DNA of 60,573 nucleotides from contig JAETOP010000007.1 in NCBI GenBank assembly GCA_021771675.1, positions 1-60,573 of the forward strand. Reading direction: 5' to 3'. The notes beneath the pieces are model-generated. The model was given only the letters and a program-made list of their open reading frames with translations, had not been told where the DNA came from and searched no databases. The stretch is from Oscillospiraceae bacterium. GTDB lineage: Bacteria > Bacillota_A > Clostridia > Oscillospirales > Oscillospiraceae. Of this stretch, positions 34,521 to 43,374 are shown piece after piece (within the stretch, counting starts at the first letter, position 1; each line of letters starts with the position of its first letter). Position numbers and translations under genes: made by a program.

Positions 34521-35009
34521 TTATTTTAATTTTTTTGAGGCCTCAATGACCTCCTCGCTGGCCCTCTTGGGATGTCTGCTCCGGGGCATAACCTTCCGCC
34601 ATCCATGCCGGTGCAGTACGCGATAAATCTGGGCATTACCGACTGAGTGCCCCACCACACTTTGGTATGCCTTTTCTATTTCGCTGATTTCTACCATTTC
34701 ACCTTTTTCAGCTCGTTCCTTAAAGGGTGCTAGAATTGCAGCTTCTTCCTCAACGCTCATATTACGCCGGTTTCCGCCGTAATGGTTGCCAGTGATTGCC
34801 TCAATTCCGTGGTCCCGATATTTTGCTACGAGTCGTGTCACAGATCCTGCATGAAGCCCGGTTGCCTGGGATACTTCTATGGCAGATGCACCTTTTGCCC
34901 GGAGCTCCAATGCTTTCAATCTTGCTTCTGCTCGCTTGTCCTTATTACTTTTGCGTGCCTGCTCAAGCTCATGTATTTCTTCTTCACTGAATTTATATCT
35001 GGAAGCCAT
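34521..35009 (-). CDS. IS630 transposase, DNA-binding part (orfA)
   Basis: N-terminal half (162 residues) with two helix-turn-helix regions (ALELRAKGASAIEVSQATGL and SVVGHSVGNAQIYRVLHRHGW), used to bind the terminal inverted repeats. Near the end, the mRNA reads TCAAAAAAATTAAAATAA: a run of seven A before the stop. A -1 slip there opens the frame of orfB and gives one transposase of about 345 residues. Confidence 0.88.
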   Translation of the reverse strand: MASRYKFSEEEIHELEQARKSNKDKRAEARLKALELRAKGASAIEVSQATGLHAGSVTRLVAKYRDHGIEAITGNHYGGNRRNMSVEEEAAILAPFKERAEKGEMVEISEIEKAYQSVVGHSVGNAQIYRVLHRHGWRKVMPRSRHPKRASEEVIEASKKLK

Positions 35010-35089
35010 GTTCTATCACCCAGATATAGTATATCACATCATTGCAAGTGTTTAAACTGCTTTATTAAGATTTAGTATTAGGATAATGT

Positions 35090-35237
35090 AATCCGTTAGA
35101 AAACCGTTAGAAAGCTACATAACGAGGTACATAGCGGACAGACCCCAATATGCTGAAAACTTCAAAAAGGCAACAAAAAACCGCCAAACCTTTCGATTCA
35201 GCGGTTAAATGTTTGGTGGGGGAAGGTGGATTCGAAT
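35090..35237. repeat. Flanking repeat copy B with tRNA 3'-end fragment
   Basis: Copy B of the repeat at 33727. Its end at 35214-35237, read on the minus strand, has TTCGAATCC (T-arm) running into an acceptor strand that ends CCCCCACCA, the 3' end of a tRNA. No tRNA 5' half lies next to it, so it is a fragment, as left at attachment sites of tRNA-integrating elements. Confidence 0.55.
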
Positions 35238-35696
35238 AACCGCATTTGAATTTTTTATAACTTATCCCGTGTAAATGCGTTATAAACAGTTTATTTCGCC
35301 GGGAAATCCCTACAAATTGGTCTTCTAATTCTATTGGTTTTGATCGTGCTTTGGGTCAGAATTTGGGTCAAATTCTTTCGCTGAATTTCCCTGCTTCATC
35401 ATGGGGTGCTACCTTAAGACGATCTTCCGCAGAGAAGCTGGGGTGCAGTGCTCTTTGCGTCGGCACATCAAATTAAGAAATCGTTTTCTTAATCGGGTGA
35501 AATAATACATAGAAAAACAGAAGGAAACAGGCCTATAGAGGAGAAAAAATGTAAGAAATGAACAATTTAATTGTTCGATAATTAATAATTATATACATAA
35601 ACAACATAGAAACTGCTTTCGCAATTCTGCGTTGACGGTGGCGGATGGGAATGGTATATTGACTCCAGCGATAAAAATAAGCGAGGAGGAAAAACC
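35238..35696 (+). promoter_or_regulatory. Control region of the starch locus
   Basis: No gene is visible in this stretch. It holds a perfect palindrome at 35473-35492 (TTAAGAAA-TCGT-TTTCTTAA), a likely LacI-type operator, and a promoter with TTGACG (35632-35637) and TATATT (35655-35660) 17 bases apart. GAGGAGG then precedes the ATG at 35697. Confidence 0.55.
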
Positions 35697-36692
35697 ATGA
35701 AAAAAACGATCGCGATGCTCATTGCTTTACTGCTCTGTCTGTCCAGCCTCTGCCTGACAGCCTTTGCTGCGGAAGAAACGGAAATGGTGCCGGTTCTTGT
35801 GTCCGTTCCCGAAGGGTGGGAGGCCCCCAATGTCTGGGCGTGGGCTGACGATGGAACCAACGCCTTTGCTGCCTGGCCCGGCGAGGAAATGGAAAGCTGG
35901 GAAGAGGGCTGGTATTACATCTATGTTCCTGCCTTTGTGCAGAACATCATCATCAATGCCAATCAGCGCACTGATGCTCCTGTGCAGACCGATGCTGTGG
36001 CTGTGGAAGCTGGTAAGGAAGTATGGATTACGGTTACGGAGGATGCTTCCGCCGAGGTTACTTATGAAGCCCAGCTGCGGGGGGAAATCCCTGAATATGT
36101 GGAAAAATTTGTGGTTCATGCCTATGTGCCCCTTTCCTGGAAGACGGTGAATATGTGGGCCTGGTCCGCCCCGGATGGCACCAATGCCTTTGAAAGCTGG
36201 CCCGGTATGACAATGGTGGAGGGCGACAACGGCTGGTTCACCAGAAAGGCTCCCACCTGGATCAACTCCCTGATCATCAGCGGCAACGAAGGAACCGTTC
36301 AGACGGAGGATGTTTCCGTGGAAGCAAAAGAGCTCTGGATTACTGTCTATAAAGACTTGACCTACGAGCTGAGCTATGAAGACCCGGACAAGGCGGTGGA
36401 GGACATCACCGTTCATGCCCAGGTTCCCGAGGACTGGGAAGCCCCCGGCTGCTGGGCCTGGTCCGCTCCCGACGGAACCAATGCTTTTACCGCCTGGCCC
36501 GGCGAGCCGCTGGTGAAGGACGGCGATTGGTATACCCTGTCGGTTCCCGGCTGGATCAACTCCATCATCATCAACGCCAAGGAAGGAACCGTCCAGACCA
36601 GTGACCTTTCCGTGGAGGCAGGGAAGGATCTCTGGATCGTGGTTGCCGATGCCGAAACCGTCACCGTCAGCTGCGAAGAGCCTGCCGCATAA
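35697..36692 (+). CDS. Secreted protein of three tandem CBM26-like starch-binding modules
   Basis: Secreted protein of 331 residues. A signal peptide ends in AFA-AE, with no lipobox and no LPxTG anchor, so it is probably released or held by binding. The rest is three repeats of about 95 residues (about 27-130, 133-231, 232-331), each with a conserved WAW, DGTNAF, WPG, a W or Y pair, then IN and VQT-D. This pattern resembles the starch-binding family CBM26. There is no catalytic domain. It heads the maltodextrin ABC/GH13 operon with its own promoter, so it may capture starch or dextrin near the cell. Substrate binding is inferred. Confidence 0.75.
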   Translation: MKKTIAMLIALLLCLSSLCLTAFAAEETEMVPVLVSVPEGWEAPNVWAWADDGTNAFAAWPGEEMESWEEGWYYIYVPAFVQNIIINANQRTDAPVQTDAVAVEAGKEVWITVTEDASAEVTYEAQLRGEIPEYVEKFVVHAYVPLSWKTVNMWAWSAPDGTNAFESWPGMTMVEGDNGWFTRKAPTWINSLIISGNEGTVQTEDVSVEAKELWITVYKDLTYELSYEDPDKAVEDITVHAQVPEDWEAPGCWAWSAPDGTNAFTAWPGEPLVKDGDWYTLSVPGWINSIIINAKEGTVQTSDLSVEAGKDLWIVVADAETVTVSCEEPAA

Positions 36693-36706
36693 AGAAAATT
36701 GAGATT

Positions 36707-36739
36707 TTGCGGGTATGCGGATGCGCCGTGTACCCGCAA
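36707..36739 (+). terminator. Intergenic hairpin between the CBM protein and MalE
   Basis: TTGCGGGTA and TACCCGCAA form a 9-bp stem around a 15-base loop. There is no strong T-run, so partial termination or mRNA protection is likely and the operon probably continues. Confidence 0.5.
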
Positions 36740-36769
36740 TTTCCAATCTTACGCAAAGGAGTGAATGAG

Positions 36770-37972
36770 ATGAAACGATTGGTTTCCGTCCTATTGATGA
36801 TTGGACTGCTCATGGGCCTGACTGCCTGCGGCGTTTCCCAAAAGGAAACTGCAAATCAGCTCACGATTTGGCACGACAAAGAGGACGCGGTGATTGCGGC
36901 GCTGGAACAGGCTTTGAAGCAGGCGGTTCCGGAACTGGAAATCGTGTTCGAGAAGAAAACCAGCTTGACAGATTCCCTGAAGCTGGTGGGCAACGACTCC
37001 AGTGCTGCGCCGGATCTCTTCATTTTTGCCCATGATAAAATCGGCGTTTTTGCGGAAATGGGGATTCTGGCTCCCATTCAGCCCTTCCTGGAGGATGGCG
37101 CACTGGATCAGTTTCTGCCAATGACCATACAGGCCGCCTCCTATAAAGGGACGCTCTATCAGCTGCCGCTCTATTTTGAAACGCTGCTTTTCATGTACAA
37201 CCGGCGCTATATGACAGAGGCGGATGTCCCGGAAACCACGGAAGCGCTGCTTGCCTATATGGAGGAAAACACTGGAAGAGGCCGTTATGGCTTTGTGGAG
37301 CAGCACAGCACCGCCTATTATTCCGCTGCGTGGATTCACGGCTTTGGCGGCTCCATCATCGATGAAAACGGCACTCCCTTCCCGGATGAACAGGCGGTGA
37401 TGGATGCGCTGAATTATCACGCCCGGTTTGTGGCACTGATGCCCGGGGAAACGGAGTACAGCACCGTCAATACCCTCTTCCTGGAGGGGAAGGCGGATTC
37501 CACCATTGGCGGTCCCTGGATGGTTCCCTCTGCCAGAGCTGCGAACATCGATCTTGGAATTGCCCCCATGCCCACCATCGAGGCAACGGGAAAAGCCCTT
37601 GCTCCATTCTCCGGTGTTCAGGGCATTCATGTTCTGAAATTCGCGGCAGAGAAGAAAGCCGATGCCGTCAAAAAGCTGCTGTCCGCGTTGACTGCCCCCG
37701 AAATCGGAATTGATTTGGCTCTGGCCAGCGGCTGTGCACCGGCAAACGAAGAATGCTACACGGATGAACGGGTTGCGGGGGATGAACTGGTGCAGGCCAT
37801 GCGTACCACTGCCCAGATTGCTGTCCCCATGCCCAATATTCCGGAAATGGATGTGATGTGGACGGTGGTGAGCAATCTTCTGACCAATGTGAACCTGTCA
37901 CACAAGGATGTTGCCGAGAGCTTCGTGGCAGCCAAGGTACAGGCGGAGCAGCTGATTGGCGCGATGAAATAG
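36770..37972 (+). CDS. Maltodextrin-type solute-binding lipoprotein (MalE-like)
   Basis: Binding protein of 400 residues of the CUT1 maltose/maltodextrin type. The N-terminus is a lipoprotein signal with lipobox LTAC. The body has NQLTIWHDKEDAVIAALEQ and a C-terminal EMDVMWTVVSNLLTNV helix usual in MalE/CycB proteins. AAAGGAG before the ATG at 36770 fixes the start. The permeases follow directly. It should receive maltodextrins released by extracellular amylases or held by the CBM26-like protein. Confidence 0.88.
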   Translation: MKRLVSVLLMIGLLMGLTACGVSQKETANQLTIWHDKEDAVIAALEQALKQAVPELEIVFEKKTSLTDSLKLVGNDSSAAPDLFIFAHDKIGVFAEMGILAPIQPFLEDGALDQFLPMTIQAASYKGTLYQLPLYFETLLFMYNRRYMTEADVPETTEALLAYMEENTGRGRYGFVEQHSTAYYSAAWIHGFGGSIIDENGTPFPDEQAVMDALNYHARFVALMPGETEYSTVNTLFLEGKADSTIGGPWMVPSARAANIDLGIAPMPTIEATGKALAPFSGVQGIHVLKFAAEKKADAVKKLLSALTAPEIGIDLALASGCAPANEECYTDERVAGDELVQAMRTTAQIAVPMPNIPEMDVMWTVVSNLLTNVNLSHKDVAESFVAAKVQAEQLIGAMK

Positions 37973-37987
37973 AAGGGAGGCATCCCC

Positions 37988-38878
37988 ATGAGAAACAGGA
38001 AAACCGATGCCCGCAAGGCGTACCTTTGGTCAAGCCCCTCGCTGCTGCTGATCGGGCTGATGGTTGTGTTCCCAATTGTGTATACGGCATATATCAGCCT
38101 GACCAATATGAACGTGTACCATTGGTTCGACTTTACCATCGTTGGTCTGGACAATTATATCAGGGCTCTGTTTGTCTTTGACTCCGGCTTTCTCTCCGCA
38201 CTGCTGGCAACGGTATTGTGGACGGTGGTCAACATGGCGCTGCAGCTGGTAATTGCCTTCACGCTGGTCAGCCTGTTGAATGTGCCGAAGCTGAGGCTTC
38301 GAAGGCTCTACAAAACACTGCTGATGTTCCCCTGGGCAATGCCGGGCTATGTTTCCATTCTGCTGTGGAAAACCGGGATGTTCAACACCCAGTTTGGCCT
38401 TCTGAACCAGTGGCTGACCAAGCTGGGCCTGGAAACGGTGCGATGGCTCAGCAGCAGTGTGTCCGCCTTCCTCTGCTGCACAGTGGTGAATCTATGGCTT
38501 GCGCTCCCGTTTATGATTATGATTATGGACGGCGCCATGCAGAGCATCGACAGGAGCTATTTTGAAAGCGCGATTCTGGACGGCGCCTCCTGGCTGGAAC
38601 GGACGCGGTATATTACCATTCCAGCCATCTCCCCAATCATTGCGCCTGCGGTCATCATCACGGTGTTTACCACCTTCAAGCAGTTTGATGTGGTGTATCT
38701 TCTGACCCAGCAGGCGGGGGCGAAAACAGGCTCCGGCTTCCATACCATCCTGACCTACGCCTATGAAAACGCGTTTATCACCAATAACTACGGCTACAGC
38801 TCCGCAATCTCCATCATCATCTTTCTTTTACTGCTGGTGTTCTCTGCCCGGTATCAGATGCGGGAGGAAAACAGATGA
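37988..38878 (+). CDS. Maltodextrin ABC permease (MalF-like)
   Basis: Permease of 296 residues with six hydrophobic segments and an EAA loop reading ESAILDGASWLERTRYITIP. GGGAGG precedes the ATG. It overlaps the next permease by 4 bases. It lacks the extra N-terminal helix and large periplasmic loop of enteric MalF, as is normal in Firmicutes. Confidence 0.9.
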   Translation: MRNRKTDARKAYLWSSPSLLLIGLMVVFPIVYTAYISLTNMNVYHWFDFTIVGLDNYIRALFVFDSGFLSALLATVLWTVVNMALQLVIAFTLVSLLNVPKLRLRRLYKTLLMFPWAMPGYVSILLWKTGMFNTQFGLLNQWLTKLGLETVRWLSSSVSAFLCCTVVNLWLALPFMIMIMDGAMQSIDRSYFESAILDGASWLERTRYITIPAISPIIAPAVIITVFTTFKQFDVVYLLTQQAGAKTGSGFHTILTYAYENAFITNNYGYSSAISIIIFLLLLVFSARYQMREENR

Positions 38879-39720
38879 CCAAGAAACGACTTCTGGAAAA
38901 AATGGAACTGACGGCACTGAACCTCTTTTTTACGCTTCTGTGCTTTGTGACATTGATTCCCATTCTCTATGCCCTCAGCGTTTCCCTCAACGGGCAGAAC
39001 AGTCTGCTCAGTTCCAGCTTCTCCTTTTTCCCCAGCTCGTTTACACTGGAGAACTATAAACAGGTGCTGTTTGGAGAGAACATCCTCACCTGGTTCCAAA
39101 ATACCGTCCTGCTTGCCGCAGTCACGGTGTTCCTCTCCCTGCTGTTTGCCGTGCCTGCCGCCTATTGCTTTTCCCGGCGGCGGTTCACCGGGCGGAAGTT
39201 CATCCTCAAATGTCTGGTGCTGCTGAATTCCTTCCCGGCCATCCTTTCCATGTTCGCCATCTACCGGCTGCTCCGCCCCTTTGGATTGGTGAACAACCGG
39301 TTCGGATTGATCCTGGTGTACACAGGCACCATGGCCGTATTCAGCCTGTGGAATACCAAGGGCTATTTTGACACCATCCCCACGGAAATCGAGGAGGCCG
39401 CCAGAATGGATGGTGCCAGCGATATCCAGGTGGTGTGGCGGATTGTGCTGCCCCTGGCAAAGCCCAGCATCATCACAACGGCATTGCAGGTGCTGATTTA
39501 TGTCTGGAACGAGTATATCTACGCCACCACGTTCCTCACGGGGGAGGGGAAATATACCCTGGCGGCGGGACTCAACTCCCTCCAGGCAACGGAAATGACC
39601 GGAAGCTGGCCGGTGTTTGCGGCGGCATCCATTACCGTATCCCTGCCGGTGCTGGTGATTTTCTTCCTGTGCCAGAAATATATGACCTCCGGTCTGACGG
39701 CAGGAGGTGTGAAGGGATGA
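38875..39720 (+). CDS. Maltodextrin ABC permease (MalG-like)
   Basis: Permease of 281 residues, partner of the gene at 37988. The EAA loop is EEAARMDGASDIQVVWRIVLP, and the C-terminus is MTSGLTAGGVKG, as usual in MalG-type proteins. Start and stop both overlap neighbours by 4 bases (ATGA), so permeases and GH13 enzyme are translated as a coupled set. The ATPase (MsmX/MsmK type) must be elsewhere. Confidence 0.9.
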   Translation: MTKKRLLEKMELTALNLFFTLLCFVTLIPILYALSVSLNGQNSLLSSSFSFFPSSFTLENYKQVLFGENILTWFQNTVLLAAVTVFLSLLFAVPAAYCFSRRRFTGRKFILKCLVLLNSFPAILSMFAIYRLLRPFGLVNNRFGLILVYTGTMAVFSLWNTKGYFDTIPTEIEEAARMDGASDIQVVWRIVLPLAKPSIITTALQVLIYVWNEYIYATTFLTGEGKYTLAAGLNSLQATEMTGSWPVFAAASITVSLPVLVIFFLCQKYMTSGLTAGGVKG

Positions 39721-41441
39721 AGCTGGAAGCCGTGCTCCATATCCCTATGTCGGAATACTGCCATGGCCTGGATGAAAACCACATTGTCTACCGAATTCGT
39801 ACCGGCAGAAATGACATCGAACAGGTCACACTGTACTATGGCGACACCGCCTGCCGGGTCACGCCCATTCTCTTCACCCCCGTGACCATGGAGCGGATCG
39901 CCCGGGACGATTACCATGATTACTGGCAGGCGGTGGTGGAAAGCCCCTACCGCCGGGTATATTATTACTTTGAACTGAAGGACGGAGACACAAGCTGCCT
40001 GTACTACGGCGATGTGTTCACTGACCATTTGGTGGATGACCGCTCCCAGTATTTCAAGCTGCCCTTTAACCATCGGGCAGACATTGTCACAGTTCCTGAT
40101 TGGGTTCACGATGCGGTGGTGTATCAGATTTTTCCCGACAGCTTTGCTTCCGGTTATCGTGAGATTTCCCGGCATCCTACGCAGAAAGAATATCAAGGGC
40201 ATCCCGTCAAAGGAAAGCTGGGCGGCACCCTTTTGGGCATCGCAGAAAATGCGGATTATCTGAAGCAGCTTGGGGTCAACTGTGTGTACCTCAACCCGAT
40301 TTTTGCGGCAGGAGAGTACCATAAATATGATCTGCTGGACTATTTCCATGTAGACCCCTGCTTTGGGACAGAGGCGGATTTTCGGCAGCTTGTGGACACG
40401 CTCCATGCAAATGGGATTCGAATTTTGATTGACGGTGTCTTCAATCACTGCGGCTGGAATTTCTTTGCCTTTGAGGATGTGCTCATCCATCAGGAAAAAT
40501 CAAAATACCGGGACTGGTTTTACCGGCTGGAATTCCCCGTTGTGCGGCCGGAAACGCCGGAGGAATACCCAGGCTATGAATGCTTTGCCTATGAGCGGAT
40601 GATGCCCAAGCTGGACACCGCCAAAGCGGAGGTGCGGGACTATTTCTGCCGGGTGGGACAATACTGGATTCAGGCCTTTGGAATCGACGGCTGGCGGCTG
40701 GATGTGGCCAGCGAGGTGGATGACGGCTTCTGGCGTGCCTTCCGACAGGCGGTAAAAGCGGTGAAGCAGGATGCCCTGCTGATTGGCGAGGTGTGGGAAA
40801 CCGCCAATCACTGGCTCCAGGGGGATATGTTCGATTCCTCCATGAACTATGATTTCCGAAAGCACTGCAACCAGTTCTTTGCGGAGGGGAGCATGGATGC
40901 CGAGAGCTTCTCCGGGCGCATCACCAATATGCTGATGCGATACCGTTTGCAGACCGTTCCCGCCCAACTGAATCTGCTGGACAGCCATGATGTGAGCCGC
41001 TTTTTGTCCCTGTGCGGCGGCAATCTGGGTAGATACCGGCTTGCCATCCTGTTTCAGATGACCTTTGTGGGAATGCCCACGGTGTTTTACGGAGATGAGC
41101 TGGGGATGCAGGGGTTTCTGGAGGAAGAATACCGCCGCCCCATGCCCTGGAAGGTTGGCAATCAGGAGCTGCTTGAATTCTTTCGGAAAGCCATTGCCAT
41201 GCGCCATGAACTGATCGCACTGAGACGAGGAGACTTCCGAATCGTGTCTGCTCAGAGGGGCTCGTCACTGCTCATCTATTCCAGAAAGTACCGACATCAG
41301 ACCGTGACGGTCAGCCTCAACTGCGGGGATGCTCCAGCCGTTCTTCCGGCGCTTCCCGGTAAGATTTATTGGGCCGATTCCATGGAAAACCAGACGCTTT
41401 CTGCCTATGGCTTTGGAATATTCGTTGACGAACGCTGCTGA
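39717..41441 (+). CDS. GH13 cyclomaltodextrinase/neopullulanase-type amylase
   Basis: Cytoplasmic alpha-amylase-family enzyme of 574 residues without a signal peptide. An N-terminal CBM34-like domain of about 120 residues, typical of cyclomaltodextrinases, precedes the barrel (DAVVYQIFPDSFA). The three catalytic acids are visible: Asp329 in GWRLDVASEV, Glu358 in LIGEVWE and Asp425 in LLDSHDVSRF. ATGA coupling to the permease gene fixes the start at 39717. It would break imported maltodextrins or cyclodextrins into glucose and maltose. Confidence 0.92.
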   Translation: MKLEAVLHIPMSEYCHGLDENHIVYRIRTGRNDIEQVTLYYGDTACRVTPILFTPVTMERIARDDYHDYWQAVVESPYRRVYYYFELKDGDTSCLYYGDVFTDHLVDDRSQYFKLPFNHRADIVTVPDWVHDAVVYQIFPDSFASGYREISRHPTQKEYQGHPVKGKLGGTLLGIAENADYLKQLGVNCVYLNPIFAAGEYHKYDLLDYFHVDPCFGTEADFRQLVDTLHANGIRILIDGVFNHCGWNFFAFEDVLIHQEKSKYRDWFYRLEFPVVRPETPEEYPGYECFAYERMMPKLDTAKAEVRDYFCRVGQYWIQAFGIDGWRLDVASEVDDGFWRAFRQAVKAVKQDALLIGEVWETANHWLQGDMFDSSMNYDFRKHCNQFFAEGSMDAESFSGRITNMLMRYRLQTVPAQLNLLDSHDVSRFLSLCGGNLGRYRLAILFQMTFVGMPTVFYGDELGMQGFLEEEYRRPMPWKVGNQELLEFFRKAIAMRHELIALRRGDFRIVSAQRGSSLLIYSRKYRHQTVTVSLNCGDAPAVLPALPGKIYWADSMENQTLSAYGFGIFVDERC

Positions 41442-41476
41442 ATGAATTATCATAGTCCGCAGAGGAGGGCTTGGCT

Positions 41477-42481
41477 ATGGCAGTGACAATCAAGGACGTA
41501 GCAAAGGCGGCGGGCACCTCCGTGTCCACCGTCTCCAAGGTGATCAACGGGCACTACAGCATTTCGGAGGAGACCTCCCAACGTGTGAAGGAAGTCATCC
41601 GGGAGCTGAACTATTACCCCAGCGCCAGCGCCCAGAGCTTTGCAAAGGGCAGGACGAAAATCGTGGCGGTCCTGGCGAAGCTGGCGCCCAATACCGCCTT
41701 TCAGAATCCCCATTTGTTTGAAATCATCGCCGGAATGGAAGAGACCCTCCGGGCAAAGGGCTACCGCCTGTTTTTGCGGGGCGTGGACGAGACCAATGCC
41801 TATGAGGTGGCGGAGGAGATCATCTCCCGCCGAAGCGCGGACGCGGTGGCCATCCACGTGTCCGTCCTGACCCATCCCCTGTCCGCCCTGCTTTCCCGCC
41901 TGCGGTTTCCCCATATTGTGCTGGGAATGCCGAATTTTGAAAGCCAGGTGTGCTGGATCGACAATAACAATGTCTATTCTGGCACCATTGCGGCCTCCTA
42001 CCTGTTGTCTAAGGGCTATCGCCGCATCGCCTTTCTCGGTGGACAGTACTATGATCTGGGCTCCACCCTCCGTTTGCAGGGGGTAAGGCAGGGCCTGAAG
42101 GATGCCCTCTTTCCCCTGGATGACCAGTATGTCTGGCTGGGAGAATCCACCCGCACCGACGGCTATCGCATGACCAAGCAGCTCCTGGCCGAAAAACAGC
42201 TTCCCGACGCCATCATCTGCGCCAATAATTACATCGCCATGGGCTGCGTGGCCGCCGTTCAGGAGCAGGGTCTGAGGATTCCCGATGATCTGGGGATTCT
42301 GGCCTTTGACGATTATCCCCTTTCCCAGTTCGTAGACCCCCAGCTCACCGTGGTGGACATCAACGTCCGGGACCTGGGCAACCAGGCGGCGAAGTCGCTG
42401 ATGGACATCATCCGCCATCCCAATATGCAGATTCAAACCTATGTGACCACATCCAATCTGATTGAACGAAATTCCACATAA
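41477..42481 (+). CDS. LacI-family repressor of the starch locus
   Basis: LacI/GalR regulator of 334 residues: the N-terminal helix-turn-helix and hinge (VTIKDVAKAAGTSVSTVSKVING) are followed by a periplasmic-binding-like effector domain (AFDDYPLSQFVDPQLTVVDIN). AGAGGAGG six bases before the ATG at 41477 fixes the start; a TTG at 41471 is unlikely. It ends the starch operon and probably binds the palindrome at 35473 to control it. Confidence 0.92.
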   Translation: MAVTIKDVAKAAGTSVSTVSKVINGHYSISEETSQRVKEVIRELNYYPSASAQSFAKGRTKIVAVLAKLAPNTAFQNPHLFEIIAGMEETLRAKGYRLFLRGVDETNAYEVAEEIISRRSADAVAIHVSVLTHPLSALLSRLRFPHIVLGMPNFESQVCWIDNNNVYSGTIAASYLLSKGYRRIAFLGGQYYDLGSTLRLQGVRQGLKDALFPLDDQYVWLGESTRTDGYRMTKQLLAEKQLPDAIICANNYIAMGCVAAVQEQGLRIPDDLGILAFDDYPLSQFVDPQLTVVDINVRDLGNQAAKSLMDIIRHPNMQIQTYVTTSNLIERNST

Positions 42482-42488
42482 TATGGAA

Positions 42489-42526
42489 AGCTCCCCATCA
42501 CCGGAGAAACCCGGCGGTGGGGAGCT
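42489..42526 (+). terminator. Terminator-like hairpin after the LacI gene
   Basis: AGCTCCCCATCACCGG pairs with CCGGCGGTGGGGAGCT (14 of 16 positions). The T-run is short. It lies between convergent operons. The 200 bases that follow to 42735 hold no gene I can support. Confidence 0.72.
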
Positions 42527-42735
42527 CTTGCGCTCTGGACATATTCTGTTACGGTTCCATATTCATATGCAGGCCGGACTTCAGTTCACGACATGGAGGA
42601 CAACATCATACGTCTGGAAAACTGGGAAGTGGTACAAGAACTGCCTCAATGTCTCAGAGACTGCTCCTGGTTGTGTTTCTGTGGTATCATCCATGCTTAT
42701 TCTGCCGGGGCTTCGTTGACATATGCGCTTGATTC

Positions 42736-43374
42736 TCACAGGAAGTCCAATAAATTGCGCAGGTTTTTAATGGTTATGTCTGAATCGGGGTCGTTCCCTT
42801 CGGTTCGGATGCCGATTGCCCGGAATCCGCCTGCTTTTGCGGCACGGATGCCGGATTCGGCGTCTTCAATTACGATTGCGTTTTCTGGTGATACGCCCAA
42901 CAGGGAAGCAGCCAGCAGGAATACTTCGGGATTCGGTTTAGACCGGGTGATTTGGGTGCCGTCGGCGACTGCGTCGAAGAAATCGCCCAAACCCAATTGG
43001 TTTAGAATCTGACGGGTATTTTTGCTGGAGGAACCAATGGCCAGTAGATACCCTCGCCGGCGCAGCGTTTGGAGGGTCTGTCTTACATCCTCTGGAAGAT
43101 CACCGGGGCTCATGGTGGAAAGGTAGCGCTTGTAAATCTCGTTCTTTTTCTCTGCCAGAACCAGTTTTTCCTGAGGCGTGTATTCGCTGCAATGCTGCCC
43201 CAGGACGATTTCAAGACGATCCATCCGGCTGACACCCCGGAGCTTTTGATTCATTTGCGCATCAAAAGAAATGCCTAAGCTGTCGGCCAATTCCTTCCAG
43301 GCCAGGTAATGGTATTGGTCCGTGCTGCAGATCACGCCGTCCAAATCAAATACGATTGCGTCAATGTGATTCAT
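42736..43374 (-). CDS. pgmB: Beta-phosphoglucomutase (HAD superfamily)
   Basis: Enzyme of 212 residues that turns beta-glucose 1-phosphate into glucose 6-phosphate through a phospho-aspartate. HAD motif I is FDLDGVI (nucleophile Asp10, acid/base Asp12). The cap has LRGVSRMDRLE, a signature of beta-phosphoglucomutases. Later come GSSSKNT (motif II) and IEDAESGIRAAKAGG (motif IV). It overlaps the GH31 gene by 4 bases and ends that operon. It completes the pathway started by the GH65 phosphorylase at 51326. Residues 33-65 are duplicated at 33863-33963. Confidence 0.92.
   Translation of the reverse strand: MNHIDAIVFDLDGVICSTDQYHYLAWKELADSLGISFDAQMNQKLRGVSRMDRLEIVLGQHCSEYTPQEKLVLAEKKNEIYKRYLSTMSPGDLPEDVRQTLQTLRRRGYLLAIGSSSKNTRQILNQLGLGDFFDAVADGTQITRSKPNPEVFLLAASLLGVSPENAIVIEDAESGIRAAKAGGFRAIGIRTEGNDPDSDITIKNLRNLLDFL

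Larger units (their letters stand above)
33961..35080 (-). mobile_element. IS630-family insertion sequence
   Basis: The element of about 1,120 bp has inverted ends: TAATACTATTTCTCAATTAA on the left and, in reverse complement, TAATACTAAATCTTAATAAA on the right, followed on both sides by CAGTTTAA. TA dinucleotides at both borders fit the TA target duplication of this family. It contains two overlapping-frame reading frames, helix-turn-helix and DDE, joined by an A7 slippery run. Confidence 0.9.

Noticed and set aside
35214..35237. tRNA gene
   Set aside because: Only the T-arm and acceptor 3' strand are visible on the minus strand; no anticodon arm, D-arm or 5' acceptor strand lies next to it.
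42593..43012. Plus-strand reading frame overlapping pgmB
   Set aside because: Most of it is antisense to pgmB, which has clear HAD motifs. The first 40 codons look protein-like but no family is recognisable and there is no good ribosome binding site.
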